Below, in pieces: positions 9,817-21,376 of a stretch of 64,000 nucleotides of DNA. The notes beneath the pieces are model-generated. The model was not told the DNA's origin and did no database searches. It saw nothing but the letters and a program-made list of their open reading frames with translations. Each line of letters starts with the position of its first letter. Position 1 is the stretch's first letter. The DNA comes from Dryococelus australis (lineage: Eukaryota; Arthropoda; Insecta; Phasmatodea; Phasmatidae). Where the stretch lies: NCBI GenBank assembly GCA_029891345.1, contig CM057005.1, forward strand, positions 60,591,760-60,655,759. The letters are read 5' to 3'. The translations under genes and the position numbers were made by a program.

Positions 9817-12800
9817 GGGTAATTTCGTCGAATAACGCCAGGCGGGCAATAACGCCATTTCAAATCGTACACCTAGTTTCCAGCAAAACCGATATATGGT
9901 GTGGAATGTATCTTTCCTGAAACGAAGCTCATCGTTTCCTCGTCACTCAACGTCGATGTCATCCACTTTCGTTCAGCAGTTTCGTTTCAATGACTTTTCA
10001 ATTGTGTTTCTGAGAGCGCGTGGGAGGAAATATAGCAACACACATTTTTAGTACAATTTTAGGTAAGCCCATTTATTTCTACAAAGTAACTTCCACACGA
10101 TAAGTGTTACATGTCAGCGTAGTCATCATTTAAAAGCGTATAATTTTATGTTGTAAAACAATGTTTTTGTGGCATGTTAGTATATTCAGTTGAGGTTAGA
10201 AAAGAAAATGTCGTTTCGGGAAATATCGCCACGTGCATGGCGGGCAATAATGCTATGTTTAATTTCTCTTATAAAGACTCCGGCAATAACGCCACGTTTT
10301 GTTTATCTTATAACGATGACTAAAACCAATAGTATTTAGGGCCGACGGTTAAAGGTATTTTGTGATAATCATTTGCAACTTCATTTTTGGTGTTGCAAAA
10401 ATAAAATAATAATTAATAAATTTATATCGAATGAAACAATGCACGATGTGGTGAATTTTTAGCACACCGATGTATTGGTAGCAGTTTTAATTTAAATTTG
10501 GCATTGTGCCGTTAATAAGTTTACAAAGAGGGTAACACATTTTTTTCTCCATATTACAGATGCAAATATTGCTGCACTGGGGAAAAAGTGCCAAAATATT
10601 AGGGCAAAATGGAAAACAGAAGATCTACAGAACACAATAAAAGATGTAAAATCAGGATTGTCTGTGGCAGCAGCTTCAAGGCTATATAAAATTCCTAGAA
10701 GAACACTGAGGGATTGGTTGAAAAGAGGTGACAGAACACCGAAACGTTAACTTGGGCGTAATGCGGTCTTAAGTGCTGATATAGAGGAAGAATGAAAAAA
10801 TAAGGGTCATTAGATTGCAGCAAGTAGGTTTTGGATTGACTAGGAATCAAATTTGCACATTTGCTTTCCAGGTATGCGATTAGAAAGGAATTCCCCATCC
10901 TTTCCCTAACAGCAAAGCAGGCAAAGACTGGTTTTATGGCTACATGAGAAGAAATAATGATATAGTGCTAAGAATGCCTGAGAATGTTAGCTATTGCAGG
11001 ATCATGAAGTTCAATAAGGAAATTGTTAGTGCACACTTTGAATTGTTAGGAAAAACTCCAGACAAAATGATTCTTCATAATCAGCCCCACCTTATTTACA
11101 ATGTCGATGAGAGTGGATTACAGTTGACCTAAAATTGTTCGCAGCTAGTTCTAGCTGTAAAAGGTTGTAAACGTGTACATCCAGCAACTCATGGAGAAAA
11201 AGGCGAAACTGTAAATGTCGTGGATTGAACTAACGCTACTGGCACAGACCGGATCCCACCCATGATATTGTATAATGGGAAGTATTCATAAATAGAATTC
11301 GGCGATGACCTTCCGAATGGCTGTGTTTTTGTCATGACCCCTAAAGTGTGTATTACGAAAGAGGAATTTTGTAACTTCTTGCGTCACTTTAATTCGCACC
11401 GAATACCGAGGAAAGCTTTGCTCATATTTGATGGTCACCGAGGCCATTTAGATAAAAGTGTGCTTGACGTTGCTAAGGATACAGCTATTCTGCTTGCCTG
11501 CACATTGCAGCCATGATTTATAACCCCCTAGACAAGAGTTTCTTTAAGTCGTTGAAAGTTTATTGGAACTCGGCAGTTGACGATTTCCGGAGGAAAAAAC
11601 CAGGAAGGCCACTAGGGAAACTACAGTTCTGAAATCTGTTTACTGAAGCCTGGACACAAGCAGCTACCCCAAGAATGCAATGTCTGGATTTAGAGCTACA
11701 TGAATATTCCCATCCAATCCACAAGTAAACCCAGATACAGATTTGCTCCTATTGATGTCTCAGATCGCACATCACTACAAGCTAGGCCTACAAGTTCTTC
11801 TGCAACTTCTTGCACTTTGGAGACGTTCACAGTATCAGCAACACCTACAGCACTGTCAAACAGCAACAATATTCCAACTACATCAACATCATTAGCGACT
11901 GTAAATAGTATGATTCCCACGTTTAAAAGTTCCCGAAAACACCCAGAAAACTCGCCATTCCTTAAATGTGAAAACTACTCTGGTGACTCGTCAATTGTTT
12001 TCCAAAGGTGTTCAATGGAATGACGACGAGCCGTCTACTGCGCCTGTGCATAAACATAGAGTGAAAATTCATAAGAATAATGATGACATGCCGTTTAGGG
12101 ATTGTGGCCGAAACTACTACGACAAGTCTGTGAATGTGCCGTGGATCCAGCGTGTGGAGTGTAAACTGCGGGACCACGAAATTTGTGATAAGGGAAACAT
12201 TTCAAAATGTGGTTCGTGTACCTTGTGTGATGATGGATGTGCTCTTCTCTCTGAAAGCAGCAGCAGTGACTAGAATGTTCTAACACCTAATTAGGATTGT
12301 AAAAATCTTGGGTTTAGGAGTTAAACGGACCATAATAATTATGTGTCTCCCTTTTTTGACTTAGGAAAGACTTTTAAGTCATTCAATTTCGTCAGCCTTT
12401 GTTTCGCTAGTATTACGGTTTTATAAAATTACTTCTTTAGTACATGACTTCCCGAAGTGTTACTAAAGCATTTGTCTATAGGCTTATTTGGGTAGCTTTC
12501 AGTTATTGCTCAGCTCCACAACAGTCTACACATTTTATTGTAGAACTTTTTACGTTGGTGTAATTTAGGCCTAAATCTAATAGCCTAAACAAATTAGTTC
12601 TAGTACTTTTAAAGCTATTACTAAGGAGTTATGGTCAAAATATTTGCCACTTAAATATTAATCTGGGTAGAATATTGAAATGTCTGTTGACAGATTTTCT
12701 TATTTCTTTCATTGTTTGTATAACCTAACTAAACTCTTTTATGATCAGGCCAATTTCTGGGTTATGTAAATAACTAAGTAAATTTAAAACGTTTGATTGG

Positions 12801-13289
12801 ATTTGTGTAACAAAATGTGAAAGACAACTGCGAATTAAGTTTTGTTCTTTTATTCATGTTTGTCTATTTGGAAGCCATTGAGAATTGTGTAAGTTTTCTA
12901 AGTGTTTTCTAAGATATTTTGTAGTATTTTTTGTCAACATATACACATTTTATTATTGATAATTGAGTTTATAAACGCTTTTAAGAATAATGAATGTGTT
13001 GCAAAGAGTACATCTTTAAGTTTTGGTATATTAAAAAATAAATAAATAAATAAATAAAAACTAGGCATGGTTATATTCCTCGCCATATCTGGTAATAACG
13101 CCATTTTACAACACAACAGAATTTTTTTTAAATATTTTAATAATTTGTATATTTTTGCAAAATTTTACATGTGTTGTGTTCCCAAATGATACAGCTACCT
13201 TCTGCAAATAGATTCACAACTTTATTGTTATAATTGTAAAATTTATGGCAAAAATGGCGAATTAGTGGCGTTATTCCACGAACTTACCC
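9817..13289 (+). mobile_element. pogo/Tigger-like transposon, near full length, decayed
   Basis: Ends are inverted repeats, GGGTAATTTCGTCGAATAAC at the left and, in reverse, GGGTAAGTTCGTGGAATAAC at the right, flanked by a TA duplication (9815-9816 and 13290-13291). The word AATAACGCCA recurs near both ends (9831, 9848, 10285, 13094, and inverted at 13266), as expected of subterminal transposase-binding sites. The transposase remnant lies in the middle. The 3' third (12300-13060) is AT-rich and non-coding. A (AAAT)n stretch lies at 13035-13060. Confidence 0.9.
10580..12273 (+). pseudogene. pogo-like DDE transposase remnant
   Basis: Cut-and-paste transposase of the pogo/CENP-B-like group. In order: a psq-type helix-turn-helix (RAKWKTEDLQNTIKDVKSGL then AAASRLYKIPRRTLRDWLKR, about 10600-10730); the first catalytic Asp in YNVDESGLQL (about 11100-11129); the second in LLIFDGHRGHL (about 11425-11457); the third in NPLDKSFFKSLKVYW (about 11522-11567, another frame). 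The C-terminal part (11968-12273) ends with a Cys/His-rich stretch, WIQRVECKLRDHEICDKG and CGSCTLCDDGC, resembling the zinc-binding tail of insect pogo transposases, with Cys-to-Arg and Trp-to-Arg changes. Several stops (for example after 10747, 10791 and 11130) and frame changes make it inactive. The HTH may begin after a splice acceptor-like TTACAG at 10554-10559. Confidence 0.88.
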
Positions 13290-13291
13290 TA

Positions 13292-13914
13292 TATGTAATA
13301 ATTCCAGCTTTGAATTTCAACCTTTAGAGTTACAGCTTTCTGTCTTTGCATGAGTATATTTTTTGTTAGTATCTTGACAGAGAAATAAAAATTTATAAAA
13401 ACCAAAATCAGAATTAACAAAAATATTCTAACCATAAATACCTACTCAATCGAAATATTTCTAGATTAGCTAACAGCCTGGAATTTTATTCAGTGGTATT
13501 TCTAGTAAGTTCATTAAGAGTCGGAGGGACTTGACCTGAAATACGTGTTTTTCTCACCGGAAAGATGTGTAGTGCGTCGTGGTTGTTATGCCCATTTTGC
13601 ACGCCTGACTGGTAAGGATTAGTGTAGAAACGAGGGGTATGTTTCATCTTATCGCTGTAAACATCAGCTTGGCTCTTTGCTGTTCCCTTATACCTGAGAA
13701 TGCTAAAGAGACCGTACCTGTACAACCCCGACAACACTGACTGCTGTGACGTCATCACATGAGGGCCATCCGCCGCAGGCGCGCTACCAGACCGCCGTTA
13801 GTAAGTTGACGACAGGTATAAGTATCCCAGGCTTCACGTAGATTGTGTGCAATTGATTTTTACGTGTTATATGCGTGCCACAGCAGACATTAACAAAATT
13901 AGCCATGTCTGAAC
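13292..13914. other. Spacer with a CpG-rich block and CRE-like palindrome
   Basis: 13500-13830 is more GC-rich than its surroundings. It contains GATGACGTCATC with the TGACGTCA palindrome (about 13749), a CpG-rich run (GCCGCAGGCGCGC) and a minus-strand frame of 90 codons starting with ATG (13486-13758) that matches no family I recognise. It could be a promoter with a first exon on the minus strand, or a transposon 5' end. Confidence 0.35.
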
Positions 13915-14980
13915 TAGGGCTGTTCTATATCACAAAAATTTAATATCCGTATTTTTCCAAACAGTCATTTGGTATTTTCGGTATACCGAAATTATCGATA
14001 ACACCGAAATAACGATAATACCGAAATAATTGATATTTGTCTACCGAAATAACCGATGGTACCGAAATAATTGATAATACCGAAATCGTCGATAATATAG
14101 AAATCATTTATACTGCCGTAAAAGTCCAGTATTTATATTACAGTAAAATTCCAGTATTTATACTATCGTTAAATTCCAGTAGTGTAGAAAATATTGGTAT
14201 CTTTTGACTTCTGATATTACTGAAAACATTAAAGTGATTATGTATCAATACTATCAACAATAATAAACTACAACTACGATAAGTGACGAAAACACGTGTA
14301 ATACAGTACAGCAACAGTCGGCCGCACAGAAACACAAGTGATCGCCTCAAAGCAAAAGAAACTACTGTTTGTCAATAAATGTCCGATACCACTATCCTGA
14401 TATCTTAGTGTGAGAATAGAAACAATCCGTAGTAACATCTGACTCGTTGGTTAGTCCTGAACTGCTATTTGTTTACACACGAGCGCGGACAGGGGGAAAA
14501 AAAAACAAAAAACAAAACAAAACAATGAATCAGCTAACTTTAACGTCGCGTAAGCCGGGCGATGATGTAAAATAGTTATAAACATATAAATGTGTTACAA
14601 TTATGCCATATTATATTCTTATTTGCATACAACAAAAGGAGACTGTATTGCAGGTGACAAAAATGTTTTAACTTTACATCTAGATCAAACCAAGAATTAC
14701 GATAATATGGGAAAAGCCGATAGTGTCGATAGTATTGTAAATTTCGATAATATCAGAAATTACGATAATATCGAAAATTTCGATAATATCGAAAATTTCG
14801 ATAGTACCGAACATTTAGATAGCTCCGAAAATTTCGATGATATCGAACATTTAAATAGTACTGAAAACTTCGATAATACGAAACATCGATTTACCGATAT
14901 TTTTCAAAGTTACATATTATTCGATAAGTTATTTTTTCATATCGATAATTATCGAGATATCGATATTTCGAACAGCCCTG
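13915..14980. mobile_element. hAT-like non-autonomous element filled with a TATCGAT-type minisatellite
   Basis: Left end AGGGCTGTTCTATAT and right end ATATTTCGAACAGCCCT form inverted repeats. Inside are two arrays of a degenerate unit of about 15 bp, ATACCGAAATAATCGATA (13980-14110), and TTTCGATAATATCGAAAA (14695-14960). Non-autonomous hAT elements with TATCGATA-rich ends and CAGGGCTGTTC-like termini are common in insects; that family is my best match. An 8-bp target duplication is not clear. The 132-codon frame at 14590-14988 (repeated NFDNIENFD) is only the array read in frame. Confidence 0.65.
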
Positions 14981-17640
14981 GTGTGTAGTAAGTGCCCGAG
15001 GAGAGGCCGTTTTCTAAATACTTAGATAATAAAAAATAAAAAAACAGACATAGTAACAGTATAGCTAATTACGAACCAACTACCCAACGATGCACGATAA
15101 TATATTGAGCCAACGTGTATTAAGCATTATATATTTGCTATAACGGCGTCCTATGATTAATTAAGCTTAACATTTGGCCGCACAGTCAATGTTACCAAGA
15201 GAATTCACGTGCATGCACCACTGTAGCGGAATTTTAAACTCATTAAGGCTGGGAATGTTACCAAGGGCACACGAACACTTTTACGTATCCATTAAGTGAG
15301 CCTTGATATACAAATGCAATAAATAATCTTAAAATCGTAGCAGATGTTAGTGCAGCAAAATTATTATAACACTGGTATTACAACAACACATTTAATTTGT
15401 ATTACTTGTGTTTAGCTTTTAACCCTTTCATTATTCCTTAATTGTATTTTCTTAAGTAATCTGCGATATACATTCGTAATTCGTTTTACTTATATTTAAA
15501 AGAAAATATCATACTCTTAAACCCCGCATTAATGCGATAATGAATAAGATGTAAGCCATACTTACTATTGCGCAGTTTCGTTGTTCAACTTTTTCATTGT
15601 GTAAGAATATGTTACTGTATTAAGATATGTATTTTAGTGCCATACTGCGCTATTTACTAATAAATGACAGATACTTGCTACATTTCTACACCCGCATGTT
15701 TGCATGAGCGTTGCTAAGTGTGTGTGTATATATATATAACATCATTTGCAATGCACAATTTAGTTTACTTAACAGGCCCTACTGTGCCAAATTCATTTTT
15801 CCTAAGCCTTTTTACGCATTCATATCGTGATTGCACACTTAGTATGTACAGTACCCTTCAAAAGTAAGACAATTAGTCTGAACATCAAATTTCCGCAATC
15901 TTTTCATAGCCGCGTAAAAGTTATAATACAGATACGCCTGTAAAACTTTAATTTTACGAGTTTAAATTAGTAGGCTACATTGTTTATTTTCTAACTGAAA
16001 TCAAACTTATTCTTGAATGCTGACTGGGTTAGACATTTTCCCGTGGTATTGCATAAACACATTTTCTTTTCTGCTCTTCACCGATCCGATATTTACACAC
16101 GTGTACTTTTTACCCGTTATTTTAATTACTACCGCAGTGTGGAACACAACACTTAAATTGTGATTTATATAGTAAAACGTTTGTTAATTGTATATTTTAT
16201 CCTACTAAACGTTTTTAAAACTAACGATAATAATAACTGCACAAGAAAACGTCCTCCTACAGCGGGGATAGTGTAAAACGGAGAATTTCCATCTAAACGG
16301 TTTTTAAATTATTTGATACCTGTTATGAAATATATTAGAACGTGTACTAATGTACCATGAAAAATGTTATGCAATAGGCCTATATACTTAAGATAAACTT
16401 TTATTTTTCAATTTTTAATTACTTTAGTATAGGTAATTACTTTTAATATCATACTACTTTAGTATATAACATTTTTAGTTTAATCGAAAAACATTTTAAT
16501 GTCTTATTTCTATTTGAATAGCGTGTATAAATTTTCTGTTTTGATGGGACGTTCAAGATTGGGACCGAGGGATCTTGGAGAAAATCAAGATAATATAGCC
16601 ATATTAATTACAGGAATTGTTTTCCCAGTGATGAAATTCTTGGTTTTTGGCCGTTTGTAATTGACCATATTGTTTTTGTAACACAAAAGTTATTCATAGT
16701 CTTACTATAAATATTCCCGAACAGAAACAACAATCATGTAATCGGTATTTTGCACTATCTAAAACAGTGATGCAAATAATGGTATTATTGACAGAAAAAA
16801 TGGCAAATTCTAATCAACAACATTTTTCCTTGGTACGAAAGCCCTTTCTCATCATGCAACTATACGTTATATTTAGTTTCGATGGGATCTTTCTAGTTTA
16901 TATATACACAGGCAAAATCTCTCATTCAGTTCACTCCTGATTTTTTTTTCTCATTAACAATACTGAAACAACGAACGAATTTTGGCTATTGTTTTTTTTA
17001 ATTTACATAGCATATCATATAGGACATAAGCCTATGTGATTCATTTTGTTAGTACAGTACATTTGATACTAAGACCTGACAGATTAGGCATTCTCCTCAC
17101 ATATCTGTACTGTAGTATACATTATCAGAATATTGTTATTTAAAAACGGACATCTCGCTCGCTACGAGCCAACTTGATCTTATCCAATGGGAAACAATCA
17201 GAAACGTCGAACACTATAACAGATTCAAGTTGAACACGTATTTATGTATGTCTAGTTATGTTAATTGTGTACATATGTGTTTAGACATAATATCACACGA
17301 TTATTTACATATGTGTTTTGGACACCAGCTCACACTTATTTTCATATTATGTTGAATAACGCTAATTATTAGAACCCCTCCTAGTTCCACAATTATTTTA
17401 TTAAAACCACGTCATATTTTTATTTGTTACCCACCATTCCTAATTTTATTTTTATTATTATTTGTGTTATTCTATGACATGCTGATGTGAATTCATTGGT
17501 GAGGTTATGATCTAAATATGTTAATTTCAACGTGTTTGTTTCTTTCGGGATTGTATAGTTACTTTATTTTATATTTTATATTATATATAACATAATATTT
17601 TTTATTTGTAATTTTGGAAGAGAATTAATGTTTTAACTTT
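14981..17640. other. Long AT-rich spacer
   Basis: No gene, RNA or repeat family supported over 2.6 kb. Contains only short TA runs (15725-15740) and one word, TGAAATTCTTGG (16632), shared with eukaryotic 18S rRNA but without flanking rRNA similarity. Confidence 0.6.
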
Positions 17641-18720
17641 ATTTCCGTTTTATTTGACCGGAAGTAGTTTCTCGCCAATTAGATCAGGTTTTGAGGAAGT
17701 TGCAGGAAGTGAAAGGTCCAGAGGCGAGATTATTCGCTGGGATTTTCGATAGTAAAATCTCCAGCATCAACATAAGTTTGGTTGAAGTTGTTATCCCCAG
17801 ATATTATAGTTTATAGTTTTAGAGCCGACTAGTTAATTTATTTGTGGTGACCGGTCTAAGAAGGCACCGAGGAACTTCAGTGACGCAATGTCACAGGCTT
17901 TTGGCACAGCCTGCATCCAGGTGACGCTTTAGTCATTCTGCAGCCATCTGATTATTTATTGATAAATTCTAGTGATCTCCAGGAACCTAAACTTTTCTAC
18001 GCCTAAGGTGGCATATTCTCAGAACTCTCAAGTTGTAATTAATATGTTTATTGACGGTAGCACCCAGTAGTCCAACACTACCGACTAACTAAGCAACGGA
18101 GCAAATTTCAATTGAGAGACCCTACTTTAATCAGTTTGAACTTTGAAATCATATTAACTTTATTTCAAATTATAGTGTGTTGTTAAAAAGAAAGTTTGAG
18201 ATAATTTTTGTTGTGAGATCTGAGACAAATATTTTGCACTACCGTAACATGGAGCTCTGTAAAATCGTGCAAGGAGGAAAAAGGCACAAAATTAAGAACT
18301 ACTTCTGGGAGACACTAACCTAAATTCATTTTATTTTTCAAGTTTATCTTTACTGCAGCAGTTTAATTTATTTATTTTTGAATTAATTCCTTTATCTTAA
18401 TTAAGTTTTAGCTTGTGACGATGGTACTATAATTCTAATTCACAGTAATCCTACTTGCAATAACAGTAATTGATTTTATTTTCTAATTACGCTTAATTGA
18501 ACTTGAATTCCACACAATTTTTAATCTTATTAAATTTATTTTCAGACAATTTAATTTTGAATGATAATTATTATTTATATTTCAGCTTCAAACTAATTAA
18601 ATCTATTTTATCCCGTGGCATGTTTCCTTTTTTCTGCAATTATTCAGTGGCATGTGCATGCATTTTGTTTCTTCAAATATTTCAGAGTTCCAGATTCCAC
18701 GAGAGCTTTACATGAGGTAA
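17640..18720 (+). mobile_element. Hairpin repeat, copy 1 (possible solo LTR fossil)
   Basis: Shares with 35740-36900, in the same order and orientation, a 30-nt hairpin (here 17736-17765, stem GCTGGGATTTT with AAAATCTCCAGC), a CAGGTGACGC word (17919), AGGAACCT (17979), CCAGTAGTCC (18065) and TTTGAACTTT. The copies are much diverged, so the repeat is old. Length and single occurrence without coding sequence suggest a solo LTR of a long-LTR retrotransposon, but termini were not found and other repeat types remain possible. Confidence 0.4.
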
Positions 18721-19074
18721 AAGTGTGTTATGCAAAGCGCAAAATGTCTCTTCTAGTCTCATATCCCGTCATAATCACTCCACACACACAACTACACGGT
18801 TTATAGTTTCCTAATAACACCCCCTTTTTAATTACATCTTTTCAACACCAAACAAGACATATTGCAACTACAAAAATGTAACCAGTAAAATTTTATTGAT
18901 GTACCTACTTGAATTCTACGCTTTGAGACATGCGTTAAAATTAACGATAAATTAAACAAGATGTTGTGGTCTATTGGATTGGGCTTATTAACGTCTCCCA
19001 GTGTTATGCTCAAAGGATTATCAGGGGATGGCTTACAAAGTAACTGATGACCTAACTTAGAATAACACCCATGT

Positions 19075-19147
19075 CATACCTGGGATTCGAACCCAGAACC
19101 TCCCGCACCACAGACCGGTGGTGCACCAACCGACTGCAGCACGGGAG
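19075..19147 (-). mobile_element. tRNA-like SINE head, minus strand
   Basis: On the minus strand it reads CTCCCGTGCTGCAGTCGGTT with an A-box-like TGCAGTCGGTTGG, and after about 30 bp a perfect B box GGTTCGAATCC in TCTGGGTTCGAATCCCAGGT, whose T-arm stem (TGGGA/TCCCA type) pairs well. The anticodon arm is irregular (ACCACCGGTCTGTGGTG), so a functional tRNA is unlikely. It is a different SINE family from the GTGGCTGAGCGG type; no body was delimited. Confidence 0.6.
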
Positions 19148-19149
19148 GT

Positions 19150-19922
19150 CGGCGAGGTTGTCTATAATCGTAGAATTTACTGGGAATTATTTATGGAGAA
19201 AATGACAGTAAGCCATTCTCCAGTGATTCATAAATTGATCGAAGATAAAATATTTTGTCTATTCAGATTATGCCACAGAGAATTATTAAAACATAACTTG
19301 CAAATGCCAGAAGCTTTCAGACTACAAGGTTTCTACTTCGAATCTCGGTCTGGTCAATGATGTATGCGTGATGTTCGCAGGTGTTAATTTAGGTTAGTGT
19401 GGAAGACAGAATTTCAATATTTCAGCTAATATTATGTTGGAAATATACACACCTTTGCCCAGAACTTCAAAAGATGTTACCACGAACTAAGCAAACCTAG
19501 CTGAAACACATTTCTGTGCAGAGTAATAAAATTTATAATGTTTATAAACTATAGATACGAATAAATGTATTCTCTTTCTATTAATGAAATAAACTAATCG
19601 TAAACATCTGTTTCCCAAGGTAAAGAGAGAGTCCGGGGATTGGAAATTGGAATCGACGATAAAAGTAAGTTGCCTATTGTCAGATAAGAAAAATCAGGTT
19701 AATAGTGTTAAGTTATGACACATGTATTTAAAGTCATAAGAGACTTCGAACTATATATATTACTTAATAAACGTAGCGTTACCTTTTCTGCTACTTGCAA
19801 ATGTTGCAGCTGTTTTTTATTTGGCTGAGAACTTCACTTCCCAATTCCCTTCGTACTATATCGACGCTCCATTATTTATTTATTTCGTTATATTACAATT
19901 CAAACACCTTAAATGAGGCGAT
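19150..19922. other. Spacer
   Basis: Includes a plus-strand frame of 80 codons (19118-19360) without recognisable domain. It starts inside the SINE head and is not supported as a gene. Confidence 0.55.
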
Positions 19923-20130
19923 ATAGGCGGTTCACGGTAAAATGAGCACTTTTGAAAGCCCTGCTTAAGATCTACTTGTATGTACGTTGTGTATTCCTCC
20001 GCCTTATGTAAAATGAACATTGCCATAGGCCTCATAACTTTATTCATGCATCTGTCAAATGAAACTGTGAAATTATTACCAGTGTAAATACTTCACAAAT
20101 CTGCTTATTTTTACACTTCGATTCAGATTT
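19923..20130 (+). mobile_element. MITE family A, left half only (copy 2)
   Basis: Begins AGGCGGTTCACGGTAAAATG and follows family A through GATCTACTTGTATG, CCTCCGCCTTATGTAAAAT, CCTCATAACTTTATTCATGC and TTTTTACACTTCGATTCAG, then breaks off. The right half and right inverted repeat are missing. Confidence 0.85.
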
Positions 20131-21376
20131 CTCTGTGACACATTTTTAAATGTTTTAAACACGTAATTATACTAGTTACGTTTTCGGCTTCGGCGTAGGT
20201 ATGACCTACTATTCAAGTTGATTATCTGTAATGTAGTTGGAAGATTTTCTCAACAATTTTAACATCTAAAACCTAAACTCTGCCACTGCCATGTTGGATA
20301 CAACAAACACGTTACCGCCTATTCCAAATCAACATAACCCACTTGTCTGATTCGCTAGTCACCGCGAAAATCAAGTCCGACGTGAGAAACAACTCGTATA
20401 TGAACGCTCGAGTGGTTTTTCCAGCATAGGCCTCCTGAACTGCGAATACTCTTCACAGGCTTCTGTGGTCGCTCCCCACTCCGTCTGCCCTGTGCAACTT
20501 GCACCGTCTCTTATATCTCTATCGACAAAAAGGTAAGCTCATTTTCCTATGTTAAGCTGTCACGAGACCTGAGAAGTTTCAGACAACATGAAATACTCTG
20601 TAACTTTCAAAACACGCCTATGTCCAAAACGTACTTTGCAGTATTATACATTAAAACAGATTTTGTTAATTTAATAAAAAAGTATTGACAAAAAGCCATT
20701 GGTGAATGCAGTATTGAATCACAAATAAAATTATATGCCCATGTAGATAAAAACATTGACTGGTTTTTTATGGGAAGACACTAAAAATTGCGTATTTTAA
20801 GTAGCAAAATTAATATTTAAAATGATAATGTAGACTTTTTAAAAATACTGTTTTGAATGTTTTAAGTTCCTTTTGTATTTCCAGAAAACTGCGTTCCAAA
20901 AGAGTGTATAGTTCTCTTGCAATTTGCTAGTAAATATTAACATTGGTGGTAAATGGAGGCAAAATGTCACCCATTGACTCTTAAAGAGGTGACTATGTTA
21001 GCAAATAGAAACCAAGGACACAAATTTTATTAGTAAAGGTTACCTGCTCCTGTATCTATCGAAACCACCGACCAACCCGTGTCCCTCAAACAAACAAGTT
21101 TAAGGTGTTTAAAGAAAACATCTTTGAGATATAGCAAAGTATAATCTCTCAGTACTTGCGAAGTTTGTCCTCAGCTAGACAAGTTGAATTAATATTACGA
21201 GTACAATTTTCCACTTTGCTGTTCTATAAATAAATACACTTACTGAAATCACATTTCGCTGATCACATCAAACATTAGTTTAAATGTGACGGCTATAGCC
21301 AAAACTCATTTGAGTCACAGGTTTCGACCGTAATTCTAGTATAACATATGATATTATACGGTAACGTACACTAACG
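20131..21376. other. Spacer with a GC-richer patch
   Basis: 20270-20530 is richer in G and C and ends in AAAAAGGTAAGC, which resembles a splice donor, but no convincing exon frame precedes it. The rest is AT-rich. Confidence 0.45.

Noticed and set aside
14590-14988. 132-codon frame with repeated NFDNIENFD motifs
   Set aside because: It is the TATCGAT-type minisatellite read in frame; the periodicity follows the DNA repeat.
16560-16680. Possible 18S rRNA fragment around TGAAATTCTTGG
   Set aside because: Only about 12 bases match the conserved rRNA word; the flanks do not continue as 18S.
20400-20540. Possible exon ending at AAAAAGGTAAGC
   Set aside because: The donor-like site is acceptable, but no acceptor or convincing coding frame was found.
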